From Nocardioides mangrovicus (GTDB lineage: Bacteria; Actinomycetota; Actinomycetes; Propionibacteriales; Nocardioidaceae): a DNA stretch of 64,000 bases. The notes beneath the pieces were generated by a model, which made no database searches, was not told the DNA's origin, and saw only the letters and a program-made list of their open reading frames with translations. A program made the position numbers and the translations under genes. The first letter of the stretch is position 1, and every line of letters starts with the position of its first letter. The stretch is from NCBI RefSeq assembly GCF_003674065.1, contig NZ_RDBE01000010.1:59649-123648 (forward strand), written 5' to 3'. Shown one piece after another: positions 17,857 through 28,632 of the stretch.

Positions 17857-19443
17857 ATGACGCTGCTGGCTGCCGATCCGGCCGAGCGCCGCAAGCCGCG
17901 CAAGAAGCGCCGCCGGCGCAAGCACAAGCACCAGGTCAGCGCGACCAAGCCGACGACCTCCAAGCCGTCGACGTCCAAGCCGACCGTGACGCCCATCGTG
18001 ACCGCGGCGAACCCGCTGCTCTCCCCCACCGCCCTCCACCTCGCGCGACGCTTCAGCTTCGGCGTGACGCCGGCCCTGGGCAGCGCGATCAATGGAGCCG
18101 GCGGGGCACGGGCCTGGCTGGTGCAGCAGATGACGCCGTCCGCCGTCACCGATCCGGCCGGCGACACCGTCAACGGCTGGTTCGCGTTCTTGAACCGGAC
18201 CCCGCAGGAGATCTACTCCCGGGAGAAGGCCGGGACCGAGGGGTCCTGGGTGGTCATGGACGACCTGAGCAAGTGGACCGTGGCGCGGCGCATCCACAGC
18301 ACGCGCCAGGTGCACGAGGTGATGGTCGACTTCTGGTCCAACCTGTTCAACGTCGCACTGGGCAACGGCAACGGTGCCGCCTACGCGCGGGCCGACTACG
18401 ACCAGGTGATCCGGCAGTACGCGTTCACCAGCTTCGAGCAGCTGCTGCAGAAGGTGATCGTCCACCCCGCGATGGGGATCTACCTCAACAACAACGTCTC
18501 CACCAAGACCGCACCCAACGAGAACCTGGGCCGCGAGCTGCTCGAGCTGCACACCGTCGGGTTCGGCGCCGGCTACACCGAGGCGAACGTCAAGGACTCC
18601 GCCAAGATCCTCACCGGCTACCGCGTCGACACCTGGCCCACGTTCAACGCCTACTACGACACGGCCCGCCACTACACGGGCGCGGTGTCGGTCATGGACT
18701 TCAGCAGCACGAACACCGCCGCCGACGGCCAGGCCGTGACCATGGCCTACCTGTCCTACCTGGCCAAGCACCCCAAAACCGCCGCGCGGATCGCGCGCCG
18801 GCTGTGCGTGCGGTTCGTCAGCGACAACCCGTCCGCCGACCTGGTCAGCACCGTCGCCGCCGCCTACACGGCCAGCAACACCGACATCAAGACCACACTC
18901 CTCGCGCTGGTCGACCACCCGGAGTTCAACGCCTCCGTCGGCAAAAAGCTGCGAAGCCCGCAGGAGGACTACCAGGCGATGGTGCGCTCGCTGGGCATCA
19001 CCCTGGCGCAGCCCTCGGCCAGCGGCGACTTCGTCAACGCGATGCTGTGGCAGTACAAGACGCTCGGCGCCCCGCCGTACGAGTGGGCGCCGCCGAACGG
19101 CTACCCCGAGGTCAACGCGGCGTGGTCGAGCGCCGGGCGGATGCTGAACAGCTTCTCCAGCCACCGCAACATGGTGGCCCACTGGTGGCCCACCACCGGC
19201 GCGACGCTGCCCGACCTCGCGACCCTGTTCCCGCCGCTGCCCGCGACCCTGCAGAACGTCATCGACGTCGTCAGCACCAACCTGCTCGGCGAGACGCCCG
19301 GGCCGACGATCAGCGGGGCCATCGCGACGCTGCTCGGCTGGCCGCTGACCCACGTGATGACGCAGGCCGAGGCCAACAGCTACTGGCGCAAGATCGCCAT
19401 CGTCTCGACCCTGCTCGACTCCCCGCTCCACCTGTACCGATGA
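17857..19443 (+). CDS. DUF1800 family protein
   Basis: 528 residues from the ATG at 17857, with GGGGGAG 8 bases upstream. The N-terminus is unusual: an Arg/Lys-rich run (RRKPRKKRRRRKHKH, about residues 11-25) and a Thr/Ser/Lys/Pro linker, with no signal peptide. The DUF1800 body follows: ARRFSFGVTP, WSNLFNVAL, NENLGRELLELHTVG and AKILTGYRV. The function of DUF1800 proteins is unknown. They occur next to DUF1501 proteins, as here (ATGA overlap), and the partner has a Tat signal, so the two may be exported as a complex; that is inference. Confidence 0.88.
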   Translation: MTLLAADPAERRKPRKKRRRRKHKHQVSATKPTTSKPSTSKPTVTPIVTAANPLLSPTALHLARRFSFGVTPALGSAINGAGGARAWLVQQMTPSAVTDPAGDTVNGWFAFLNRTPQEIYSREKAGTEGSWVVMDDLSKWTVARRIHSTRQVHEVMVDFWSNLFNVALGNGNGAAYARADYDQVIRQYAFTSFEQLLQKVIVHPAMGIYLNNNVSTKTAPNENLGRELLELHTVGFGAGYTEANVKDSAKILTGYRVDTWPTFNAYYDTARHYTGAVSVMDFSSTNTAADGQAVTMAYLSYLAKHPKTAARIARRLCVRFVSDNPSADLVSTVAAAYTASNTDIKTTLLALVDHPEFNASVGKKLRSPQEDYQAMVRSLGITLAQPSASGDFVNAMLWQYKTLGAPPYEWAPPNGYPEVNAAWSSAGRMLNSFSSHRNMVAHWWPTTGATLPDLATLFPPLPATLQNVIDVVSTNLLGETPGPTISGAIATLLGWPLTHVMTQAEANSYWRKIAIVSTLLDSPLHLYR

Positions 19444-20762
19444 CCGCCACGACGACACCGGGACCTGCCATGGACGCCACCACCGCCACCGAGCCCTGCG
19501 GCTGCACGGGCTTCTCGATCGACCGCCGGCGCTTCCTCGCCTCGGCCGCCGCGCTCACCGGCGCCGTCGCCGGCGCCCAGATGTTCGGCGACTCCTTCCG
19601 CCAGGTCGCCTACGGCGCCGAGACCGGCAACAACGTGCTCGTCGTGCTCAGCATGCGCGGCGGCGCCGACGGCCTGTCGATGGTCGTGCCCCGTGGCGCA
19701 GACTGGGACACGCTCTCCGCGGCGCGCCCCGGCATCGTCGTGCCCAAGGCCTCCCTGGTCGGCGGCGACACCAACTTCGGGCTGCACCCCGCGTTCGCGC
19801 CGCTGGTGCCGATGTGGAACGCGGGCACGTTCGGCGCCGTGCACGCCGTGGGCCTGCCCGCCCCCAACCGCAGCCACTTCGACGCCATGGAGGCGATCGA
19901 GGACGCCTCGGTCAACGACTCGCTGCGCGTCGGCTGGATCAACCGCACGGTGGGCGTCACCTCTGGCGCCGTGCCCGAGACGGCCATGCAGCTGGGCACC
20001 GTGCTGCTGCCGACGTCGCTGACCGGCCCCGCCCCGGCGCTCGGCGCCAGCCAGCTGGCCGACCTCGCCCTGGTGCCGCTGGACAGCAACGCCAACCAGG
20101 CGCCCCGACAGGCCTCGATCAACGCGATGTGGGCCGGCCACACCGACGAGGCCGGCAACTCCGTGCGCGACGCGCTCGGCACCGTCAACCGGCTCGCCCC
20201 GCTGGTCACCCGCGCGGCCGTGAAGGACACCACGATCCTCAACCCCGCCAACTACCCCACCGGCGCCCTGCAGAGCGTCTTGTCGAACACCGCGGCCCTC
20301 ATCAAGGCCGACGTCGGCGCCAAGTTCATCACCGTCGACTACGGCAACTGGGACATGCACCAGGGCCTGGGCACCGTCTCCTCGGGCTGGATGCTCACTC
20401 AGGTCACCCACCTCGCCGCCTCGCTCAAGGCCTTCTTCGACGACCTCGGCACCGCCGCCACCCGCGTCACCGTGGTGACCATGAGCGAGTTCGGCCGCCG
20501 CGTCGCCCAGAACGGCAGCGCCGGCCTCGACCACGGCTACGGCAACGTCATGCTCACCCTCGGCGCCGGCGTGGCCGGCGGCACCGTCAAGGGCGAATGG
20601 CCCGGCCTGTCGACCCTCAACCAGGGCGACCTGGCCGTCCGCACGAACTTCCAGAGCGTGCTCTGGGAGGTCATCGCCAACCGCTTCCCGGCCCTCTCGG
20701 GTCAGAAGGCCACGATCTTTCCCGACCTGGCCGTACCGCAGACGATCGGCACGATGAGCTGA
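19440..20762 (+). CDS. DUF1501 family protein with Tat signal
   Basis: 440 residues; ATG overlaps the DUF1800 stop. A Tat signal is visible (DRRRFLASAAALTGAVAGA, about residues 23-41), preceded by ATEPCGCTGF. The DUF1501 body shows the alkaline-phosphatase-superfamily-like features VVLSMRGGADGLSMVVPRGAD, NRSHFDAMEAIEDAS, DYGNWDMHQG and MSEFGRRVAQNGSAGLDHGYG. Members resemble sulfatases/phosphatases in fold, but no reaction is established. It works with the DUF1800 neighbour by genomic context only. Confidence 0.9.
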   Translation: MTATTTPGPAMDATTATEPCGCTGFSIDRRRFLASAAALTGAVAGAQMFGDSFRQVAYGAETGNNVLVVLSMRGGADGLSMVVPRGADWDTLSAARPGIVVPKASLVGGDTNFGLHPAFAPLVPMWNAGTFGAVHAVGLPAPNRSHFDAMEAIEDASVNDSLRVGWINRTVGVTSGAVPETAMQLGTVLLPTSLTGPAPALGASQLADLALVPLDSNANQAPRQASINAMWAGHTDEAGNSVRDALGTVNRLAPLVTRAAVKDTTILNPANYPTGALQSVLSNTAALIKADVGAKFITVDYGNWDMHQGLGTVSSGWMLTQVTHLAASLKAFFDDLGTAATRVTVVTMSEFGRRVAQNGSAGLDHGYGNVMLTLGAGVAGGTVKGEWPGLSTLNQGDLAVRTNFQSVLWEVIANRFPALSGQKATIFPDLAVPQTIGTMS

Positions 20763-20809
20763 GGCTTCGGCCGACCTCCGGCAGGGTGCCAGAGCGGCAC
20801 TCCGAGCGA

Positions 20810-20845
20810 TGGTCGAGGAGGTCGCCCACGACCGTCTCGAAACCA
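20810..20845. repeat. Imperfect inverted repeat of the TGGTTTCGAGA type
   Basis: TGGTCGAGG (20810-20818) and TCTCGAAACCA (20835-20845) form an imperfect stem in the gap between the DUF1501 gene and pdxH, which converge. It resembles the GTGGTTTCGACG element at 39067-39147. It may act as a two-way terminator or be a dispersed repeat. Confidence 0.45.
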
Positions 20846-20858
20846 CCCGCCATCCGCA

Positions 20859-21623
20859 CTACGGCGCGAGCCGCTCGGTGACCCAGCCCGTCTCCTCGCG
20901 GCGGTACCGCAGCCGGTCGTGGACGCGGCCGTGGCGGCCCTGCCAGAACTCCACGGCCTCGGGGCGGACGACGTAGCCGCCCCAGGTGGGCGGGCAGGGC
21001 ACGTCGGCGTCGGCGAAGCGCGCCTGCGCGGCGTCGTAGGCGGCCTGCAGGGCGTCGCGGTCGGCGACGACGGCGGACTGGGGGGCCGGGTCGACCGAGG
21101 CCCAGGCGCCGAGCTGGGAGTCGCGGGGGCGGGTGGCGAAGTAGGCCTCGGAGTCCTCGCGCGGCAGCCGCTCGGCGACGCCCTCGACGCGGACCTGGCG
21201 CTCGAGGGCGTACCAGGGAAACAGCAGCGAGCAGGCGGGGTTGCCGGCCAGCTCGTCGCCCTTGCGCGAGTCGTAGTTGGTGAAGAAGCGCCAACCCCCG
21301 TCGAGGCCCTTGAGCAGCACGGTGCGCGACGACGGTCGGCCGTGGCCGACGGTGCCGAGCACCATCGCGTTGGCCTCGCGCTCGGCGTCCTGGGCCTCGG
21401 CGTACCAGCGCTCGAAGAGGGCCATCGGCTCATCGGTCAGGTCGGACTCGGCCAGTCCCCCGGCGGTGTAGTCCAGCCGCCCGAAGCGCTGGCCCTCGCG
21501 CGGCTGCTCGAGCCGGTCGGCGAGCGTACGCAGGCCGTCGGCGGCCGACCCGAGCCCGGAGACGACCGCCTTCGCGGCGTCGTCGAGGATCGCGCGGAGG
21601 TCGGGTTCGCGGCGGTCGTCCAT
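20859..21623 (-). CDS. pdxH: Pyridoxamine/pyridoxine 5-phosphate oxidase
   Basis: 254 residues, longer than the usual about 215 by an N-terminal extension of about 45 residues. The FMN and substrate motifs are present: AMVLGTVGHGRPSSRTVLLKG, GWRFFTNYDSRKGDEL, RQVRVEGVAERL, and the C-terminal HDRLRYRRE...ERLAP that ends most PdxH proteins. It oxidises PNP/PMP to pyridoxal phosphate. It is divergent from the citrate synthase gene with a 23-base gap, a pairing also found in other actinobacteria such as Streptomyces. Confidence 0.95.
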   Translation of the reverse strand: MDDRREPDLRAILDDAAKAVVSGLGSAADGLRTLADRLEQPREGQRFGRLDYTAGGLAESDLTDEPMALFERWYAEAQDAEREANAMVLGTVGHGRPSSRTVLLKGLDGGWRFFTNYDSRKGDELAGNPACSLLFPWYALERQVRVEGVAERLPREDSEAYFATRPRDSQLGAWASVDPAPQSAVVADRDALQAAYDAAQARFADADVPCPPTWGGYVVRPEAVEFWQGRHGRVHDRLRYRREETGWVTERLAP

Positions 21624-21646
21624 GGGCCCAAACTAGGCCGTGCGGC

Positions 21647-22765
21647 ATGATGCGCGACATGACCGAGGTCCACGAGGGTCTCGAAGGCGTCGTCGCCTTC
21701 CGGACCGAGATCGCCGAGCCCGACAAGGAAGGGTCGTCGCTGCGCTACCGCGGCGTCGACATCGAGGACCTGGTCGGCCGGGTTCCGTTCGAGAAGGTGT
21801 GGGGGCTGCTGGTCGACGGCAGCTACGAACCGGGGCTCCCGCCGGCGGAGCCGTACAACATCGCGATCCACACCGGCGACGTCCGCGCCGACGTACAGGC
21901 GTCGGTGGCGATGCTGGCGCCGATGCTCGGCATGGGCCAGACCTACGACATCACCGACGAGCAGGCCCGCACCGACCTCTCCCGCGTGGCGGTGATGGTG
22001 CTCTCCTACGCCGCCCAGTCCGCGCGCGGCCTCGGCAAGCACGTCATCACCCAGAGCGAGGTCGACCAGGGCGCGACGCTGGCCGAGAAGTTCCTGATCC
22101 GCTGGCGCGGCGAGGCCGATCCCAAGCACGCGCACGCGATCGACGCCTACTGGAGCTCCGCAGCCGAGCACGGCATGAACGCCTCGACGTTCACCGCGCG
22201 GGTGATCACCTCCACGGGTGCCGACGTCGCGGCCGCCTTCTCCGGCGCCATCGGCGCCATGTCGGGCCCGCTGCACGGCGGCGCGCCCTCGCGGGTACTC
22301 GGCATGATCGAGGAGGTCGAGAAGACCGGCGACGCCAGCGGCTACGTCAAGCAGCTCCTCGACAAGGGCGAGCGGCTGATGGGCTTCGGCCATCGGGTCT
22401 ACCGCGCCGAGGACCCCCGCGCTCGCGTCCTGCGCCGCACCGCCCGCGAGCTCGGGGCCCCGCGCTACGAGGTGGCCGAGGCGCTGGAGAAGGCCGCCCT
22501 GGCCGAGCTGCGCGAGCGGCGGCCCGACCGGGTGCTGGAGACCAACGTCGAGTTCTGGGCCGCCATCGTGCTCGACTTCGCCGAGGTGCCCGCGAACATG
22601 TTCACCGCCATGTTCACCTGCGCCCGCACCGGCGGCTGGTCGGCGCACATCCTCGAACAGAAGCGCACCGGCCGGCTCATCCGCCCCTCGGCGGTCTACG
22701 AGGGACCGGGCACCCGACCGGCCTCCGACATCGAGGGCTGGGACCCGAGCTGGGGCACGGCATGA
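21647..22765 (+). CDS. citA: Citrate synthase 2
   Basis: 372 residues. It has the short citrate synthase type of actinobacteria: GLEGVVAFRTEIAEPDKEG, LRYRGVDIEDLVG, catalytic His in SGPLHGGAPS, the GFGHRVYR block, and NVEFWAAIVLDFAEVP near the C-terminus. It condenses acetyl-CoA (or propionyl-CoA) with oxaloacetate. The start could be the ATG at 21659 (MTEVHEGLEGV). Oddly, its stop overlaps the ATG of the RiPP recognition gene (ATGA), so a housekeeping enzyme gene heads the RiPP operon. Confidence 0.93.
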   Translation: MMRDMTEVHEGLEGVVAFRTEIAEPDKEGSSLRYRGVDIEDLVGRVPFEKVWGLLVDGSYEPGLPPAEPYNIAIHTGDVRADVQASVAMLAPMLGMGQTYDITDEQARTDLSRVAVMVLSYAAQSARGLGKHVITQSEVDQGATLAEKFLIRWRGEADPKHAHAIDAYWSSAAEHGMNASTFTARVITSTGADVAAAFSGAIGAMSGPLHGGAPSRVLGMIEEVEKTGDASGYVKQLLDKGERLMGFGHRVYRAEDPRARVLRRTARELGAPRYEVAEALEKAALAELRERRPDRVLETNVEFWAAIVLDFAEVPANMFTAMFTCARTGGWSAHILEQKRTGRLIRPSAVYEGPGTRPASDIEGWDPSWGTA

Positions 22766-23022
22766 GCCAGATCAAGGCCCGCTCGGAGGACCTGTCCTGG
22801 CGCGAGGTCGACGAGGAGATCGTGATCCTCGACCTGGCCTCCTCGCAGTACTTCTCCCTCAACGGCACCGGCGCCGTGCTCTGGAAGGTGCTGGCCGACG
22901 GCGCCGACGAGGACGGCCTGGTCGCGGCCCTCACCTCCGCCTACGACGTGGACGAAGCGCAGGCGCGCGCCGACGTCGCCGCCTTCGTCGCCCACTGCCA
23001 GGAGCTCGGCGTCCTGGCATGA
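22762..23022 (+). CDS. PqqD-like RiPP recognition protein (lasso B1 type)
   Basis: 86 residues. The sequence WREVDEEIVILDLASSQYFSLNGTGAVLWKVLADG is the PqqD/RRE winged-helix pattern (three strands then helices). In lasso peptide systems the free-standing B1 protein binds the precursor leader through its conserved Tyr and Pro residues and delivers it to the B2 protease. It overlaps the citrate synthase stop by 4 bases and is followed 6 bases later by the exporter gene, so citA, B1 and exporter form one transcription unit. Confidence 0.9.
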   Translation: MSQIKARSEDLSWREVDEEIVILDLASSQYFSLNGTGAVLWKVLADGADEDGLVAALTSAYDVDEAQARADVAAFVAHCQELGVLA

Positions 23023-23028
23023 GCTGCC

Positions 23029-24785
<1,757 letters not shown>

Positions 24786-24798
<13 letters not shown>

Positions 24799-25907
24799 GT
24801 GCGCCGAGCGTCCTCGCGCTCGGCCGCGACCACCCAGCGCGCCAGCCCGGCGTCGTCCGGCACGGGGTCGCTCACCGGCAGGTCGATGCCTCGCAGCCGG
24901 TAGCGCACCCCCTCGGCCAGCATGTGCGCGACGGCGCCGGCCGTGGCCGGTCCGGTGTCACGAGTGGCCCGGTACCAGTTGCGCACCGAGTGGACGCTCG
25001 CCGACGGGGCCGACGGTGGCCGGCGGCGACCCAGCCGGTCGAGCAGCCGCACCCAGGCGGTGCGCGGGCCCATCGCGGCCGCCCACGGTCCGACGGCGGG
25101 ATCGAGCCAGCGAGACGTGGCCTCGAGCACCGCCCGTACGTGCGGGACCACGCCCCACTCCTGGGCGCGTCCACGCAGCTGGTCCGGCGCGAAGTCGGCC
25201 GCGCGGAGCACCTGCTGCACGTCGAGCAGCCAGCGCAGCTCCGAGCAGCCCGACAGGCAGGCGTGCAGCATCACGTGCAGGGCGAAGTCGAGCTCGTCGA
25301 GGGTGGCCACCGAGGCACCCTCGACCCGGACCAGTCGGCGACGCCCGAGGAGCACGTCGGCCGCGAGGTGCGTGCGGTCGCGCAGTGCGGCGTGGTTGAC
25401 CAGGCTCCAGTGCAGGTCGAGCACGGTGCCGTGGGGCAGCCGCATGCTCAGCTCGGCCGTGCGGTGGCGCACCGCGTAGTCCCAGTCCTCGGGCACCACG
25501 CTCGCCCCGGCCAACCCCAGCACGGCGACGGCCTCACCCACCCGCGTCGGGGAGACGAGCACGTCGAGGTCGGCGGCGTCGCGCACCTGCTTCTTCTCGA
25601 AGACGAGGCTGCGCAGCACCAGGCCCTTCAGCGCCGCCCACTCGATGTCCGCCCCGTCGAGCGCCGACCCCAGCCGCACCAGGTCGGCCACGGTGCGCAT
25701 GTCGCGAGCGGCGGCGCCACTGCGCAACCGCGTCAACGGTGGCGGCACCGGGTGACCCGCGGTCTGGACCGCGAAGGTCACTGGGGCCAGGACACCGGCC
25801 GCCACCGCGCGCTCGACCCAGGTGATCTGCGGCGGCGGCGTGGGACAGGGCAGGTCGCGGGCGAACGACCGGGTCGCGCCGTGCACGAAGGCGTCGGCGT
25901 CGTCCAC
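24786..25907 (-). CDS. Nucleotidyltransferase-family protein of the RiPP cluster
   Basis: 373 residues from a GTG at 25907. The central part, WAALKGLVLRSLVFEKKQVRDAADLDVLVSP, is the KG...DxD core of the uncharacterised NTP_transf_5 nucleotidyltransferases that recur in lasso peptide clusters carrying a kinase gene. HGTVLDLHWSLVNH and DELDFALHVMLHACLSGCSELRWLLDV are further family blocks. It could transfer a nucleotide to the peptide or use a phosphorylated peptide end; no reaction is proven in this window. It is transcribed against the exporter and away from B2, so it has its own promoter in the 25908-26024 gap. Confidence 0.8.
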
Positions 25908-26024
25908 GGGCGGCCATCCTGCCTCCTCGCCGGGCTGGGCGCAGGGGTCTGGCCGAACTCGCCTCCGAGCCGATGGCCGCCTCTAGCATGGCGGTGTTCC
26001 CACTGCACCCACCGATGGACGCCC

Positions 26025-26462
26025 GTGAAGCCCGACCACCCCGACTCCGCCGACCAGCGGCGGCACTACGCCGAGCTGGAGAGCCGTCCGGTGCGGCCCC
26101 GCCGCTCGCCGGTCGTGATGGCCGCGGCGGTCTGGACCTGGCTGGCCATCGCGATCACCCGGCGCCGGCTGCGACGAGTCGGCTTCGCCGCCGCGGTGCC
26201 GGCGCCACCGGCGCTGCTGCCCTGGAGCAGCCGGCGCGGCGTCTACGGCGTGCTCTCGCGGCTCTCCCCTACCTGCCTCGAGCGCTCCTACGTCCTCCAG
26301 CGGTGGTTGAGCGCCCACGGAGTGGACTTCGAGGTGGTGGTGGGCGTGCGCCGTGATGAGGCCGGTGCCATCGCCGCCCACGCCTGGATCGAGGAGCTCA
26401 CCACGGCCCGGGAGCGTGGCCGCTACACCGAGATCCACCGCGTCCCGGCGCCGGCCGCGTGA
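26025..26462 (+). CDS. Lasso-type B2 leader peptidase (transglutaminase-like)
   Basis: 145 residues from a GTG. The papain/transglutaminase-like core is clear: catalytic Cys in SPTCLERSYVLQRWL and catalytic His in AAHAWIE, the order seen in McjB-type proteins; an acidic third residue cannot be fixed. The N-terminus is basic with one hydrophobic stretch (PVVMAAAVWTWLAIAITRRR). It should cut the leader from the precursor with the help of the B1 protein encoded at 22762. Its stop overlaps the GTG of the synthetase gene (GTGA), coupling B2 to C. Confidence 0.88.
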   Translation: MKPDHPDSADQRRHYAELESRPVRPRRSPVVMAAAVWTWLAIAITRRRLRRVGFAAAVPAPPALLPWSSRRGVYGVLSRLSPTCLERSYVLQRWLSAHGVDFEVVVGVRRDEAGAIAAHAWIEELTTARERGRYTEIHRVPAPAA

Positions 26463-27652
26463 GCCGCGACCGACTCGCCGCGCTCGAGCGCGGCACCGGG
26501 CTGGTGTTCGGCCTCGACCCGGAGGTGACCGCGCCGCGGGCGCCGCGCGGCGCCACCGCTCGCGAGGCCCTCGAGTCGGTGGTGCTCGAGGCGCTGCAGC
26601 GGCCGCCCTGCCTGGTCAGCTTCTCCGGCGGCCGCGACTCGTCCTCCGTGCTGGCCGTGGCCGCTCACGTCGCCCGCCGCGAGGGACTGCCGCTGCCGGT
26701 GCCGACGACGTTGGTCTTCCCCGAGTGCGAGAGTGCCGAGGAGTCGGCGTGGCAGGAGCTGGTGGTGCGCCACCTCGCCCTGCCCGAGTGGAACCGCGTG
26801 GTGCTGCACGACGAGATCGACCTGGTCGGGCCCCTCGCCCGGCCGGTGCTGCGGACGCTGGGCCGTACCTGGCCCTTCAACGTCTACTTCCACGTGCCGA
26901 TCTTCGAGCTCGCCCGCGGCGGCACGGTGCTCTCCGGGGTCTTCGGCGACGAGACCACCTCCGCGGGCTGGGCGTGGCGTCACGAGAACCTCGTGGCCCA
27001 GCGGCTGCGGCCCGGTGGTCCTCGCGACCTGGCCCGCATCGTGCTGGCAGCGGCAGGGCCGAGAGCCGTGCGCGGACAGGTGCTGCGGCGGCGCGAGGTC
27101 CGTCGGGACGAGGTGCCCACCCGTCCGCCGTGGCTCACCGAGTACGCCTTCGACATCGTGCAGGACGCGCGACGCGACCAGGCCGAGCGCGAGAGCCTCT
27201 CGCTGCGGCGGTCGATGACGCAGACGCTGTGGCGGCTGCGTTCCCGCGTGCTCGGCCTGGAGACGCTGGACCGGCTGGCGGCCGAGTACGACGTCACGCA
27301 CTCCGCACCGTTCGCCGACGAACGCTTCGTCGGCGCCCTGCTGGCCGAGCGGTCGTGGCGCATGTTCGAGACGCGGACCGCGGCCGTGCGTCACCTCGTC
27401 GGCGATCTGCTGCCCGAGGAGATGTGCGCCCGCAGCTCCAAGGCCTACTTCGACTCCGCGTTCTTCCACCGCCACGCGCGGGCGTTCGCCCACGACTGGG
27501 ACGGCACCGGCCTGGACCCCGACTACGTCGTGGCCGAGGAGCTGCGCCGCACGTGGACCCACGACGACGAGCCCGACGCCCGCACGTTCGCGCTGCTCCA
27601 AGACGCGTGGCTGGCCGCCGACCGTCGCTCGCCGGCCTCAGACCGAGCCTGA
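26459..27652 (+). CDS. Asparagine-synthetase-like macrocyclase without glutaminase domain (lasso C type)
   Basis: 397 residues. The ATP pyrophosphatase domain begins early: SFSGGRDSSSVLAVAA (PP-loop SGGxDS) at about residue 60, then FGDETTSAGW and, near the end, SSKAYFDSAFFHRHARAF. Normal lasso C proteins and AsnB have an N-terminal glutaminase-like domain and about 500-600 residues; here fewer than 60 residues precede the PP-loop, so the domain is missing and no Cys2 exists. It should activate a carboxylate as an AMP ester, normally for an isopeptide ring. GTGA overlap with B2. The last 15 bases overlap the convergent kinase gene. Confidence 0.85.
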   Translation: MSRDRLAALERGTGLVFGLDPEVTAPRAPRGATAREALESVVLEALQRPPCLVSFSGGRDSSSVLAVAAHVARREGLPLPVPTTLVFPECESAEESAWQELVVRHLALPEWNRVVLHDEIDLVGPLARPVLRTLGRTWPFNVYFHVPIFELARGGTVLSGVFGDETTSAGWAWRHENLVAQRLRPGGPRDLARIVLAAAGPRAVRGQVLRRREVRRDEVPTRPPWLTEYAFDIVQDARRDQAERESLSLRRSMTQTLWRLRSRVLGLETLDRLAAEYDVTHSAPFADERFVGALLAERSWRMFETRTAAVRHLVGDLLPEEMCARSSKAYFDSAFFHRHARAFAHDWDGTGLDPDYVVAEELRRTWTHDDEPDARTFALLQDAWLAADRRSPASDRA

Positions 27653-28480
27653 GGGCAACTCCGCCAGCACCTCGGCCACCTCGGCCAGCGACTCCCACCG
27701 CCGGGGCCGCGACAGCCGGAGGAAGGGCAGCGCGGCGTAACCCATGAGCGCCACGGGGTCGGCCGGCTCGAGGAGCACCGCGCGGTTCTCCAGCAGCACC
27801 TTGATTCGCTCGCCGGCGGATAACGGCGCCAGACCGGTGCGCTCACCCCACTCCAGCAGCAGCCACCCCGCCAGCGGCACCCCGGTCACGACCGGCGTCA
27901 CGTCGTAGCGGTAGCGCGGGCGGGCGCCGAGCACACCCAGGTCACGACCCAGGCCGAGATGACGGGCAGCGTCGGGGCGCAGGTCGACGAACGCCGGGCC
28001 GGGGAGCACGAGGCCACCGTCCTCGACCACGACGTCGTCACTGAGCACCGGCAGCCCGCACGAGGCGAGGTAGCCCAGGGTGGTGCTCTTGCCCTGGTTC
28101 TTGTGGCCGATGACCGCCCAGGCACGACCGTCCACCACCACGGCGCCGGCGTGCATGGCGTCGCGTCCGTGCCACCAGTTGGTCACCGCGCAGGTGCCCG
28201 AGAGCAGCGGGTGCAAGAGCTCCTCGTCGGTGTAGTCGCGGCCGAGCCAGAGCCGCACCGTGGTCTCGCCGCGTCGCAGCTCGGCCCAGCTCTCGCCGTC
28301 GGAGAGGGGCAGCAGCGCGCGGTCGCGGTCGAGGACGAACCGAGGGTCGGGCAGCCGGTCGGCCGGGTCCGTGATGCGCTCGACCCGGATCTCGGGGTCG
28401 CCGTCGCGGGCCGGCGCCATCAGCCCCAGCGCTCCGGAGAGTCCCTCCAGGCGCAGCCCGTACACGCCGAAGCCGGTCAT
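27638..28480 (-). CDS. HPr-kinase-like protein of the RiPP cluster (PadeK type)
   Basis: 280 residues from the ATG at 28480 (GTG at 28486 possible). The P-loop is GHKNQGKSTTLGYLAS at about residue 150, preceded by HAGAVVV and followed by PVLSDDVVVED, the arrangement of HPr kinase-like proteins. In paeninodin-type lasso clusters such a kinase phosphorylates the C-terminal Ser of the precursor, and the precursor next door ends in Ser. It is divergent from the precursor gene, with an operator-like inverted repeat between them. Confidence 0.85.
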   Translation of the reverse strand: MTGFGVYGLRLEGLSGALGLMAPARDGDPEIRVERITDPADRLPDPRFVLDRDRALLPLSDGESWAELRRGETTVRLWLGRDYTDEELLHPLLSGTCAVTNWWHGRDAMHAGAVVVDGRAWAVIGHKNQGKSTTLGYLASCGLPVLSDDVVVEDGGLVLPGPAFVDLRPDAARHLGLGRDLGVLGARPRYRYDVTPVVTGVPLAGWLLLEWGERTGLAPLSAGERIKVLLENRAVLLEPADPVALMGYAALPFLRLSRPRRWESLAEVAEVLAELPSGSV

Positions 28481-28516
28481 CGCCACCGTCCGTGGGGCAT
28501 CTCGGGCGAGACCCTT

Positions 28517-28532
28517 AGGGGAGACCTCCCCT
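28517..28532. promoter_or_regulatory. Inverted repeat between the kinase gene and the precursor gene
   Basis: AGGGGAG (28517-28523) and CTCCCCT (28526-28532) are perfect 7-base arms around a 2-base centre. The element lies in the 152-base divergent gap, about 37 bases upstream of the kinase start and 100 bases upstream of the precursor. A dimeric regulator, perhaps the LuxR-type protein at 28845, could bind it; this is inference. Confidence 0.45.
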
Positions 28533-28632
28533 GTCGGGCGGCACGGCGCGCGACGTAGTTTCTCGGTGACACTTCACACCGCTGACGCGCACGAACCGCA
28601 GCGTGCCCAGCGCCACCAGGAATGAGCCCACC

